Below, one piece after another: positions 15,097-22,994 of a stretch of DNA of 64,000 nucleotides; position 1 is the stretch's first letter; each line of letters starts with the position of its first letter. This DNA is from Candidatus Peregrinibacteria bacterium. GTDB taxonomy: Bacteria > Patescibacteriota > Gracilibacteria > Peribacterales > Peribacteraceae. Location of the stretch: assembly GCA_030649955.1 (NCBI GenBank), contig JAUSFD010000025.1:35850-99849 (forward strand), written 5' to 3'. Made by a program: the position numbers and the translations under genes. The notes under the pieces were generated by a model. It was not told where the DNA came from. It searched no databases and saw only the letters and a program-made list of their open reading frames with translations.

Positions 15097-16428
15097 TCAA
15101 ATTACACGCACAACCGATCCGCTCACCTTCCATCCCTCGTACGGCGTCCAGCCGCACTTGCTCTTGAGCTGAGCCGCGGTGATCGTCCACTCGCGCTTGG
15201 GATCCACGAGCACAATTGCGTCACGCGAGCCCTCTCGGAGCCCCTGCTTCCCGAGCCCGAAGATCCTGTTGGGATTCTCGAAGCAGAGACGAACGATATC
15301 CTGATAGCGGAAGAGGGTGTTCGGTTGCATGGATGCCTGCGGATCGAAGCGCGGTTGCTTCGCTGATGCACACGTGAGCAGGAGTGGCAGCATCGTTGCT
15401 ACACCAGGGATTCCACTCGGTGCCTGACGAGGATCTGCTACGTTCTTCTCTTCGAGAGTGTGCGGCGCGTGATCCGTCGCAATGCAATCGACGACTCCAT
15501 CCTTGATGCCCTGCCACAGTGCCGCCTGATCTGCCTCTGTGCGCAGCGGCGGATTCATTTTTGCGAGAGTACCCAGGTGCGCGTACGCCTTCTGATTCAG
15601 CAGAAGATGATGCGGCGCGACTTCGCACGTCACGGACAAACCAGCAGCCTTCGCGGAGCGGATGAGATCCATTCCTCCAGCGGTGGAGAGGTGCGCAATG
15701 TGGAGAGGGGTTTTGTACTTCTCTGCGAGAGTAATCGCCTTCTCGATCGAGCGGACCTCGGATTCGGGAGGTCGCATCAGCGAATGCGCACTCACATCAT
15801 TGGGGAGATCTTTTCGCTGAGCTGCCTGTGCATTCATCTCCGGATCCTCGCAGTGGCAGACCATCGGAATCTTGAGCTCACCGCAGGCGCGGAAGATATC
15901 CTCGAGGATGTCCTCCTGGACCTTCTGATCTCCCGTGGAGTGATCGAGGAAGAGCTTCGCACCGACGCAGCGTTCGCGTAAATGTTTGAACTCAGGGGAG
16001 GTCCCACTCCAGAGCTCACGCAGTGCCTCGAGATTGAATCCATCGGTGACGCCGAAGAAGAAGCGAATATCGCAATCACTGATCTCCTCGGCTCTGCGCA
16101 CCTTATCCGCGAGCGCCATGATGGTCACCGTCGGAGGAATCGTATTGGGCATCTCGCAGACGGTCGTCACTCCGCCTGCGCGTGCCGATGCAGATTCAGA
16201 CTTCATATCAGCCTTCTGCGTGAGCCCCGGCTCGCGGAAGTGGACGTGGCAATCGATGAGACCAGGGAAGAGGAGCAGCCCCGCCGCATTCACGTCCTCA
16301 TCCACCGAAGAGAATGAAGAACCATGAGGGGCAACCCTCTCGATGACGCCATCGCGGAGAAGGACATCCGCCTTCTCCTCCTCCGTCGCGCGGACGATCG
16401 TGCCGTTGCGGAGCAGTACTGACGTCAT
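15097..16428 (-). CDS. pyrC: Dihydroorotase
   Basis: The enzyme closes carbamoyl aspartate to dihydroorotate, step three of pyrimidine synthesis. The 443-residue protein is a class I (bacterial multifunctional type) dihydroorotase of the amidohydrolase superfamily. The first zinc motif is DCHVHFREPGLTQK. The lysine/histidine region DHSTGDQKVQ, HCEDPEMN, HIAHLST and CIATDHAPHT are all visible. The start at 16428 overlaps the stop of the upstream permease gene as ATGA; longer upstream reading lies inside the permease gene. It is the last gene of a pyrB-permease-pyrC operon. Confidence 0.95.
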   Translation of the reverse strand: MTSVLLRNGTIVRATEEEKADVLLRDGVIERVAPHGSSFSSVDEDVNAAGLLLFPGLIDCHVHFREPGLTQKADMKSESASARAGGVTTVCEMPNTIPPTVTIMALADKVRRAEEISDCDIRFFFGVTDGFNLEALRELWSGTSPEFKHLRERCVGAKLFLDHSTGDQKVQEDILEDIFRACGELKIPMVCHCEDPEMNAQAAQRKDLPNDVSAHSLMRPPESEVRSIEKAITLAEKYKTPLHIAHLSTAGGMDLIRSAKAAGLSVTCEVAPHHLLLNQKAYAHLGTLAKMNPPLRTEADQAALWQGIKDGVVDCIATDHAPHTLEEKNVADPRQAPSGIPGVATMLPLLLTCASAKQPRFDPQASMQPNTLFRYQDIVRLCFENPNRIFGLGKQGLREGSRDAIVLVDPKREWTITAAQLKSKCGWTPYEGWKVSGSVVRVI

Positions 16429-17147
16429 GTGAAGAAGAGGAGGCGAACCGCTCCCAGGAAGACGATGCCGAGGAGGAGGTTCTCGAAGACCATAGGGCTT
16501 ACGTACTTGAGCAGCTTCTTGCCAATCCATACTCCCACGAAGACGGTGGGCGCCGCGCAGAGGAAGAGGATGAACGCATCCTGGGACCAGGAGAACTGCT
16601 GCACGTACACCACACTCTTCCCCGCATTCATGAGGAATGCAATCACGGAGGATGTTGCCACGAACTGCTCCTTCGTAAGCCCAAAGGCGAGGAGGGTGGG
16701 CAAGCGCAGGAGAGAGCCATGGCCGACGACTCCTCCCACGAGTCCATTGAACCCACCAAGGAGAATGAGGTTCGTGATGCTCGCTTGCACCTTCGGCCGG
16801 AGGTGGAGAACGTGTACTAGGATGTAGACGATGCAGAGCGTTGCGAGTGCGATCTCAATGACGCGAACGGGGAGGAGGAAGAGGAAGAGCGCGCCAATGA
16901 AGCTCATGGGAACGCCGAGGAGCAGGTACCAGCCGACGATGTTCCACCGCGTATGCTGGGAGAAATGCGCGATCTTCGCGGCCTGGATGATGAAGCCCAG
17001 GAGGGAGACGAGCACGATGCTCACGCGCACATCGACGAAGAACGTCGAGGCGATGGTGAGGAGAATCCCAAGTCCACCACCGGAGATCGTAGAAACAATC
17101 CCGCCGAGGAAGAGAATCGGCAGGAGAACGGCGATCGGAGGGATCAT
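16425..17147 (-). CDS. TauE/SafE family membrane transporter
   Basis: The 240-residue protein is almost entirely hydrophobic, with seven or eight membrane segments. It has the family's glycine-rich start (FLGGIVSTISGGGLGILL) and a matching second half (GGFNGLVGGVVGHGSLLRLP), giving the usual internal duplication. TauE/SafE (UPF0721) proteins are proposed anion exporters for compounds such as sulfite, sulfoacetate or organic acids. Its start overlaps the pyrB stop and its stop overlaps the pyrC start, both as ATGA. It is therefore translationally coupled with two pyrimidine enzymes. That context suggests transport of a related acid (for example orotate or aspartate), which is an inference. Confidence 0.85.
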   Translation of the reverse strand: MIPPIAVLLPILFLGGIVSTISGGGLGILLTIASTFFVDVRVSIVLVSLLGFIIQAAKIAHFSQHTRWNIVGWYLLLGVPMSFIGALFLFLLPVRVIEIALATLCIVYILVHVLHLRPKVQASITNLILLGGFNGLVGGVVGHGSLLRLPTLLAFGLTKEQFVATSSVIAFLMNAGKSVVYVQQFSWSQDAFILFLCAAPTVFVGVWIGKKLLKYVSPMVFENLLLGIVFLGAVRLLFFT

Positions 17148-18061
17148 GCAGCGTTGAGGAGCATCGCGAGGAGCGCCATGCGGACGGGGACACCGTTACG
17201 CACTTGGCGGAAGTACGCGGCGGTGGGCAGCGCATCCACATCCGTTGCAATCTCCCCCACGCGCGGCAGCGGGTGCATCACGGTGACCTTCTTTCCCTTG
17301 AGCGGCTTCGCCGTAAGGCAGTACTTATTCTTGAGTCGCTCGTACTCGGAGTGGTCGGCGAAGCGCTCCTCCTGCACGCGCGTCATGTAGAGGACATCGC
17401 AGTCGTAGCTAGCAGCGAGCTTATCCGTCTCCTCGAAGGGAATGCCTTTCTCCTGCAGGAAGTCCGTGACCTTCGCGGGCATCGTGAGCTCCTTCGGTGA
17501 GATGAACACGAACGAGATATCTTTGTAGAGGCCCAAGAGAAAACTGAGCGAGTGCACTGTGCGGCCGTACCGCAGGTCACCGGCCATCGCGATCTTCAGT
17601 CCATCGATGCGCTTGCGTTCCTTCTGGATCGTGAAGAGATCGAGGAGTGCTTGCGTGGGATGCTGACCAGGTCCATCACCCGCGTTGATGAACGGCACGG
17701 GACTCACAGCGGCAGCGCGGTCTGCGCTCCCCTGTTCTGGATGGCGCATGCAGATGATGTCCGCGTACTGCCCGACGACGGTGATCGTGTCCTCCACCGT
17801 CTCCCCTTTGTAGAGCGAACTGAACTGGAATCCATCCGCGGTGATCACGCTCCCGCCGAGTCGTAACATCGCCGTCTCGAAACTCAAACGCGTCCGTGTG
17901 CTCGGCTCGTAGAACAAGCTCGCGAGCACTTTCTTCGCGAGGCGATTGTCACCACCTTTCTTCAAGACCGCCTCCATCTCTGCAGCCACTTGTACAATGG
18001 AATCAGTGTCCTTCCGGAGGAGTTGCTTTGTGCTTGTGAGGTGCTTGAAGCTAAGAGGCAT
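17144..18061 (-). CDS. pyrB: Aspartate carbamoyltransferase catalytic subunit
   Basis: The enzyme joins carbamoyl phosphate and aspartate to make carbamoyl aspartate. The 305-residue protein has the carbamoyl-phosphate motif STRTR at residues 54-58, the HPTQALLD motif at about 135, and HPLPRVGEI near 270. The length is normal. I chose the ATG at 18061 because it begins at the conserved FKHLTSTKQL; further upstream the frame is intergenic. No pyrI regulatory subunit is next to it. It leads the operon pyrB-permease-pyrC, with ATGA overlaps at both internal junctions. Confidence 0.96.
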   Translation of the reverse strand: MPLSFKHLTSTKQLLRKDTDSIVQVAAEMEAVLKKGGDNRLAKKVLASLFYEPSTRTRLSFETAMLRLGGSVITADGFQFSSLYKGETVEDTITVVGQYADIICMRHPEQGSADRAAAVSPVPFINAGDGPGQHPTQALLDLFTIQKERKRIDGLKIAMAGDLRYGRTVHSLSFLLGLYKDISFVFISPKELTMPAKVTDFLQEKGIPFEETDKLAASYDCDVLYMTRVQEERFADHSEYERLKNKYCLTAKPLKGKKVTVMHPLPRVGEIATDVDALPTAAYFRQVRNGVPVRMALLAMLLNAA

Positions 18062-18107
18062 TCTAGATACGCAGATTAGAGCAATCAGAAGGGGCTGTCT
18101 ACGACAA

Positions 18108-18136
18108 TTGACAGAATAAAGAATAAGGTTTATTAA
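18108..18136 (+). promoter_or_regulatory. Strong promoter giving a leaderless message
   Basis: TTGACA, exactly 17 bp, TATTAA. The -10 box ends 7 nt before the A of the ATG at 18143, so transcription is predicted to begin at the start codon itself. Confidence 0.7.
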
Positions 18137-18142
18137 ATATAT

Positions 18143-18934
18143 ATGCCCGACCACTTGCCATCGCCTGAGTCCCATCTTGAGCGTCAGGGAATTGCTGACG
18201 ATATCCTCAAATTACTCCAAACGAAGCAGCCAGGCGAAAATTGGAAGCCGGTAACACTCGGAACAATCACCAGTGTTGCTCGAGGAACAAGTGACAATGT
18301 AACGACACCGGAGAGGATGGAAGTGATTGGAGTGAACGGCACCGGCGATAAGCACATTGTTTGGGGATGCAATGGTCCAGAGGACTACACAGCAAAAGTA
18401 GTGCCAGCACCGGACAGCGAAGGAGCCAGATATAAGGAGGTAAAGATGCCTCGTAAGGTCGAGATAAGCGTCATAGTTGGAACGATCGCATACATGCTCC
18501 TATTCGTACTGCTGAGAGAAATGGGGAGGGAGAGACCAATGCCTGATCCCGTGAGAAAGCCATCGATCAAAGCACCGAAAGTACCTAGATTCGTACCCGA
18601 GAATTACGATCTTTCACTAAAAGGCATGACAGCAGAAGAATTCCAAAGTGAATGTAAGATGAGGGGAATTGGACTCGAACCGGGTCTTATTCAACTCGCA
18701 GGAGCCGAAGATGGGCAGGGGGTAATCTATCCTCTCCCTCCTAGAGTCCGAATAGTCATGAAAGTTAAGAAACAAGGCACGATACTTATTGGAAAAAACA
18801 TCAGGGAAGAAACAATTGACCTGATATTTGAGGTGAAGTGTAATGACGAAGTATTGAATTTTAGAGTAAAGCCGAATGGTGATGTGTTTCAAAGGTTCAA
18901 AATCCGGGATGCAGTCCAGATTATCATCAAGTAG
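18143..18934 (+). CDS. Single-pass membrane protein, unknown function
   Basis: The 263-residue protein has no family I recognise. Residues 1-100 are polar, with TLGTITSVARGTSDNVTTPE. One membrane segment lies at about 108-125 (ISVIVGTIAYMLLFVLL). The C-terminal 130 residues are beta-rich, with VRIVMKVKKQGTILIGK and RVKPNGDVFQRFKIRD. Its codon use is visibly more A/T-rich than the neighbouring pyr and flippase genes, which hints at separate origin or relaxed selection. It is divergent from pyrB and has a consensus promoter that starts at the ATG. Confidence 0.6.
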   Translation: MPDHLPSPESHLERQGIADDILKLLQTKQPGENWKPVTLGTITSVARGTSDNVTTPERMEVIGVNGTGDKHIVWGCNGPEDYTAKVVPAPDSEGARYKEVKMPRKVEISVIVGTIAYMLLFVLLREMGRERPMPDPVRKPSIKAPKVPRFVPENYDLSLKGMTAEEFQSECKMRGIGLEPGLIQLAGAEDGQGVIYPLPPRVRIVMKVKKQGTILIGKNIREETIDLIFEVKCNDEVLNFRVKPNGDVFQRFKIRDAVQIIIK

Positions 18935-19056
18935 GTAGTCCGTACCTCTGATGACGAATCAGGAAGGGAGTTGTGGCCGGGCTCTATTACGGAGCATACA
19001 TTCTCCGAATCAATACAAAGAGACATTGAGAGCCTCGTATCGGTTATTATGGTGTT

Positions 19057-20538
19057 ATGTCCACCCGCGCAATCGCCTCCTCCACTCTCTGGCAACTCGT
19101 GAGCCAGGTCGCGATGGCAGTGCTGAGCATCATCACGGTGAAGTTCGTGACTATTGGTCTCAGTAAGGAACTAGTGGGGTACTACAATTCGGCGTACGGG
19201 TACCTGCAGTTGTTTGGAATCCTCGCAGACTTTGGGCTGTATGCGATCGCGGTGCGGGAGGTGAGCAGGGCAGAGGATAAGAACAAGACACTCGGGGCAC
19301 TCATCGTGCTGCGGGCAGTGATCCTCATCATCTCGCTCTCCTCTGCACTCCTCATCGCGTGGGTGATTCCGCAGTGGCAGGGGACGCCGCTGCCACTCAG
19401 CATCGCCATCGCATCCCTCGTTCCATTCTTCACGCTCCTCGCGGGAATGCTCCGGACGATTTTCCAAGTCCGCTACCGGATGCACTACGTCTTCATCGCA
19501 GAGGTGACGCAGCGGGTGATCACGGCGTCGGCCATCGGCGCGTTTGTGTTGTGGGGACTTCATGAGACCACCGACGTCCAGTACCTCCACCTCTTCCTCC
19601 TCATTGGCGGCATCGGGGCATTCGTACTCTTCGCGCTCTCTGCACTCTACGGGAATCGCCTGCTGCGCCCGTCCTTCGACATCGATCGACGAACGGTGCT
19701 CGCGTTCTTCCGCCACGCAGCACCGTACGGCATCGCCTTCCTGTGCATGGCGCTCTACCGGCAGTTCGACATCACCCTCATCGCCATCTTGCGTCCGGAC
19801 TTCGAACTGCAGAACGCGTACTACGGATCAGTGCAGCGTATGGCGGACATGGCGTACCTGCTCCCCACGTTTCTCCTCAATTCCGTCCTGCCGATCTTGA
19901 GTGAGCGCGATGCGAAGAACCAGAGCGTGCAGGGTCTCCTGGAGAAGACGTTCCTGACGATTCTCCTCATCGGCGCGATCGCGATGCTCTTCGCATTCTT
20001 CTGGGCTCGCCCCCTCGTGCTCCTCCTCACCACCGCGGACTACCTGAGCACCCCCGATCGTCTGGGTTCCGATACCGCACTCCGTCTCGCGGCGCTCCCG
20101 ATGTTCCTGAACGGCATCATCCTCTTCAGTTTCTACTCGCTGCTCACCAAGCACGCGTGGGAGAGACTCGTGAAGACCCTCTTCATCGGCGCGTTCGTCT
20201 CCCTCGTGTGCAACCTCTGGCTCATCCCAGGGCTCGGCTTCGTCGGGGCTTCGCTCACGTCCATCGTCGTCCACATCCTGCTGGCCTGTCTCCTCCTCCC
20301 GCAGAGCCTACGCGTCCTGCCTGTTCACCTCCACCCATCGAAGCTGATCCGCTGCTTCCTCTTCGCCTTTCTCCTCGCATTCCCGCTCTACACCTCCGCG
20401 CACCTCCTCACCTCTGAACTCACCACCGTGATCGGCCTCGGGCTTGCAACACTCTGGATGGGGTTCCTGGCGTGGGCATTGGGATTCCGAGAGCTGCTTT
20501 GGAGTGAGGAAAGGCAGGAATGGCAGCAAAGGCAGTAA
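19057..20538 (+). CDS. Polysaccharide/lipid-linked sugar flippase (MATE/MOP superfamily)
   Basis: The 493-residue integral membrane protein has 12-14 predicted helices. The N-terminus SSTLWQLVSQVAMAVLSIITVKF, and the pattern GLYAIAVREVSRAEDK with paired helices, match Wzx-type flippases (polysaccharide biosynthesis protein family). These move undecaprenyl-linked oligosaccharides across the membrane. A TATTAT -10 box (19045-19050) ends 7 nt before the ATG. The last ten residues (EERQEWQQRQ) and the stop codon are encoded by the repeat at 20512-20596, so the native tail may have been shorter. The sugar nucleotidyltransferase at 22995 may belong to the same surface-sugar pathway. Confidence 0.82.
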   Translation: MSTRAIASSTLWQLVSQVAMAVLSIITVKFVTIGLSKELVGYYNSAYGYLQLFGILADFGLYAIAVREVSRAEDKNKTLGALIVLRAVILIISLSSALLIAWVIPQWQGTPLPLSIAIASLVPFFTLLAGMLRTIFQVRYRMHYVFIAEVTQRVITASAIGAFVLWGLHETTDVQYLHLFLLIGGIGAFVLFALSALYGNRLLRPSFDIDRRTVLAFFRHAAPYGIAFLCMALYRQFDITLIAILRPDFELQNAYYGSVQRMADMAYLLPTFLLNSVLPILSERDAKNQSVQGLLEKTFLTILLIGAIAMLFAFFWARPLVLLLTTADYLSTPDRLGSDTALRLAALPMFLNGIILFSFYSLLTKHAWERLVKTLFIGAFVSLVCNLWLIPGLGFVGASLTSIVVHILLACLLLPQSLRVLPVHLHPSKLIRCFLFAFLLAFPLYTSAHLLTSELTTVIGLGLATLWMGFLAWALGFRELLWSEERQEWQQRQ

Positions 20539-20596
20539 GGGCAGGAAAGTAGTCCACCTTCCTGCCTTTCCTGCCCTGATTGCCCTTCCTGCCCTC
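20512..20596. repeat. Inverted 9-nt-word repeat (GGCAGGAAA family)
   Basis: The left arm (20512-20549) is GGCAGGAAT GGCAGCAAA GGCAGTAAG GGCAGGAAA, a clear 9-nt period. The right arm (20558-20596) is CCTTCCTGCCTTTCCTGCCC and so on. It overlaps the 3' end of the flippase gene. The same family brackets a gene at 41358-41821. Confidence 0.9.
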
Positions 20597-20607
20597 ATCC
20601 TAGATCC

Positions 20608-20636
20608 TTGGCAGAGGACCCAATTTTTGCTACAAT
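20608..20636 (+). promoter_or_regulatory. Promoter for the surface-protein gene
   Basis: TTGGCA, 17-bp spacer ending TTTTTGC (extended -10 TGC), TACAAT. The predicted leader is about 18 nt and has no Shine-Dalgarno sequence. Confidence 0.65.
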
Positions 20637-20660
20637 ACTCAGAAACACACATTTCTCCCT

Positions 20661-21881
20661 ATGACACAGAAATCCCTCATCCGGGCACTCGTGATCACGA
20701 CCTCGCTCTTGTGGCCGCTCGGCGTGAGCGCTGCCGTGGGCAGCGTCACCGGTATTCAGGCAGAGGCGAAGAACGGAGGTATTGAGGTGAAGTGGAACCC
20801 CGTCCCCGGGGCGACGATCGCGGAGTACCGGGTCTACTACAGCCAAGCATCCATCCTCCAGAACAATGGAGCCTACGACGAGTTCGAAGTGGTGCCAGTG
20901 GGGAAGACGGACTTCGTCCTCACGAGCTTCCCGCAGGTTCCAACACTCTACGTGAGTGTATTGGCGTTCGACCGCCAGGGGGACAGCAGCCGCTTCACGG
21001 AGGAGGCGAAGGTCACCCTGCGCGAAGGGGGAGCGGCATCGTCCGCTCAGACATCCACGCAGGCATCAACTGCGGCGAGTTCCCGTACGACCGTAACGAG
21101 CAGCGCACCTGCGACAGAGGCAACATTCCACCTCCTGTCCGCAACCGCCATCTCCGCAACTGGGGTGACCCTCGCGTTCTCGCAGAACGTCACCATCCCG
21201 CAGGCGGAGGCCAAAAATGCGTTCACGATTCAGGATGCGAGCGGCACCTTCCTCACCCTCAAGCGCCTGGTCATCCAGGGGAGCTCCGTCACCATCCACA
21301 CAGAGCCGCAGAAGCCGGGGGCAGTCTACGAGCTCAATGTCTCGCAAGTCGTCCAGGCAGCCGATGGCGCACCCCGACCGGGGGGAGTCTTCTCCACGCT
21401 CTTCTCTGCCTACAGTGGCGCACAGCCTTCCTCTTCGAGTACTTCGCAACCTCCATCGCCGGGCAGCCCCGCAGACGTGACGGACCTGCGCCTGCGCGCA
21501 ACGGCCCAGCGCAGCGGGCGCTACAGCGTGACCGCGCAGTGGCAACCGGCGACGACATCCGGACTCACCGCGTACGTCGTGCGACAGAGCTTCGACCGTG
21601 GGACGACCTTCGGCGATCCGCAGGCGATCGCCGCAGAGACGACGACGGTACAGTTTGAGGAAGTCCCCGCCGGAGAGTTCGGTATCGCGGTGCAAGCGGT
21701 GAACCAGAATGGCCTCGCGTCGCGCGGCATCTTCAGTTCGATTACGCTTCCGGCTGTCGGCGCGCAGCAACCTGTGAAGAAACCGGACATGCCACTCTCA
21801 AGCTCTGGCCCTGCAGCCCTCCTCGCATTCGTGGCAGCAGGTGGTATCGCCGGGTGGAGGAAAGTGAGGAAAGGTAAGTGA
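20661..21881 (+). CDS. Cell-surface protein with fibronectin type III-like domains
   Basis: The 406-residue secreted protein has, in order, a signal peptide (1-25, ending GVSA), a fibronectin III-like domain (about 28-115, IEVKWNPVPGATIAEYRVYYS), and a Ser/Thr-rich linker. An Ig-like domain follows (about 150-245, ATAISATGVTLAFSQNV). A second Ser/Pro-rich linker leads to another FnIII-like domain (about 275-375). The C-terminus has a membrane segment (ALLAFVAAGGIAGW) and a basic tail KVRKGK, so it is anchored like a sortase or stop-transfer protein, though no LPxTG is evident. The likely role is adhesion or envelope structure. Confidence 0.75.
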   Translation: MTQKSLIRALVITTSLLWPLGVSAAVGSVTGIQAEAKNGGIEVKWNPVPGATIAEYRVYYSQASILQNNGAYDEFEVVPVGKTDFVLTSFPQVPTLYVSVLAFDRQGDSSRFTEEAKVTLREGGAASSAQTSTQASTAASSRTTVTSSAPATEATFHLLSATAISATGVTLAFSQNVTIPQAEAKNAFTIQDASGTFLTLKRLVIQGSSVTIHTEPQKPGAVYELNVSQVVQAADGAPRPGGVFSTLFSAYSGAQPSSSSTSQPPSPGSPADVTDLRLRATAQRSGRYSVTAQWQPATTSGLTAYVVRQSFDRGTTFGDPQAIAAETTTVQFEEVPAGEFGIAVQAVNQNGLASRGIFSSITLPAVGAQQPVKKPDMPLSSSGPAALLAFVAAGGIAGWRKVRKGK

Positions 21882-21887
21882 AAGCGA

Positions 21888-21962
21888 AGAATATGGAATG
21901 TAGAATGTAGAATGTTGAATACGTCCTATTCAATATTCCACATTCCATATTCAACATTCAGT
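21888..21962. repeat. Inverted 7-nt-word repeat (GTAGAAT family)
   Basis: The left arm is ATGGAAT GTAGAAT GTAGAAT GTTGAAT. The right arm is ATTCAATATTCCACATTCC and more. It lies between the surface-protein gene and the ComEC-type gene. Confidence 0.88.
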
Positions 21963-21989
21963 CAGAAATATCCTTGCACCTACAGTATA

Positions 21990-22979
21990 GTGGGCTGCTT
22001 GCGCGACCTCTCCCCTCGCTACTGGCTCATCGCGTGCACTATCCTCCTGGCGGGGCATGCGCTCGTCATCCATGAACTCGTGCGTGTGGGGGATGGGAAG
22101 ACGCATGTCTACATCCTCGATGTTGATCAGGGGGACTCGATCTTCATCGTGAGTCCGACGGGGAAGCAGATCCTCGTCGATGGTGGACCAAACCTCACTG
22201 CTCTCGAGCACTTAGGCCGGTTGATGCCGGCTCTCGATCGTTCGCTCGACCTCGTCGTACTCACGCACCCCGATCTCGATCACCTGGTGGCAATCCCGGA
22301 AGTCGTGGAACGCTACCGCATCGGGGGAATCGTCCTCACCGGGATCGCCGTGAGTAATCCCCGTTACCAACGGCTGCTCACGGAGATAGAGGAGCGACAC
22401 ATCCCTGTGCTCCTCGCAGATCCCCGCGCGGACATCGACCTCGGCGACGGCGTGCTCCTCGATACAGTATGGCCAGAGGCAGGATTACTCGGGAGAACAG
22501 TGAAAGCGCCGAACGACACCTCCGTCGTCATGCGTCTCTTCACCGGATCGCAATCCATTCTCCTCACGGGCGACATTGAGAAGGATGCGGAGGAGGACAT
22601 CCTCCGCTCCGGTGTGGACATACGATCTACGATCCTCAAAGTTGCACACCATGGCAGCAAGACCTCCTCGTCGACGGGATTCCTCCTCGCGGTGAATCCC
22701 GATCGCGCAGTGATCTCCGTTGGTAGGGATAACTCCTTCGGGCACCCACACCCGTCGGTTCTCGAGCGGTACCGGCATTTTGGGATTCCGGTGGAAACCA
22801 CTGTAGAGGAGGGGACGATTGAGATTGAAATGAACCCTGCGGGAAGTCCCAAAACCCAATCACCAAATAAAGCCCAAAAACAAAATCCCAATGCTCAAGA
22901 CTCCAATTATTCCCATATTTGGGCTTTGGGCTTTGTGTTTTGGGTTTTTCGCATGATCTATCCCTCCCCCTCCTCCTAA
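21990..22979 (+). CDS. ComEC/Rec2-type metallo-beta-lactamase-fold protein
   Basis: The protein has about 329 residues from the GTG at 21990. It has one N-terminal membrane segment (YWLIACTILLAGHALVIHEL) and then a metallo-beta-lactamase domain like the C-terminal part of ComEC. DVDQGDSIFIVSPTGKQILVDGG, the metal motif THPDLDHL, SILLTGDIEKDAE and KVAHHGSKTSSS are present. ComEC-associated hydrolases degrade one DNA strand during uptake, but stand-alone forms are poorly understood. The usual ATG (21912) lies inside a repeat arm, so GTG is the better start. The last 45 or so residues (after EMNPAG) are translated from the repeat at 22845-22952 and look non-native. Confidence 0.75.
   Translation: MGCLRDLSPRYWLIACTILLAGHALVIHELVRVGDGKTHVYILDVDQGDSIFIVSPTGKQILVDGGPNLTALEHLGRLMPALDRSLDLVVLTHPDLDHLVAIPEVVERYRIGGIVLTGIAVSNPRYQRLLTEIEERHIPVLLADPRADIDLGDGVLLDTVWPEAGLLGRTVKAPNDTSVVMRLFTGSQSILLTGDIEKDAEEDILRSGVDIRSTILKVAHHGSKTSSSTGFLLAVNPDRAVISVGRDNSFGHPHPSVLERYRHFGIPVETTVEEGTIEIEMNPAGSPKTQSPNKAQKQNPNAQDSNYSHIWALGFVFWVFRMIYPSPSS
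22845..22952. repeat. Inverted 7-nt-word repeat (AAAGCCC/AAACCC family)
   Basis: The left arm has CCCAAAACCCAATCACC and AAAGCCCAAAAACAAAATCCC. The right arm has TTTGGGCTTTGGGCTTTG and more. It lies inside the 3' end of the ComEC-type coding region. Relatives are at 44120-44243 and 44625-44745. Confidence 0.88.
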
Positions 22980-22994
22980 TCCTATACTCCCTTC

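Noticed and set aside
18670..18690. tRNA T-arm-like string GGACTCGAACC
   Set aside because: It lies in a coding frame, the flanking bases do not pair, and no acceptor or anticodon stem can be drawn.
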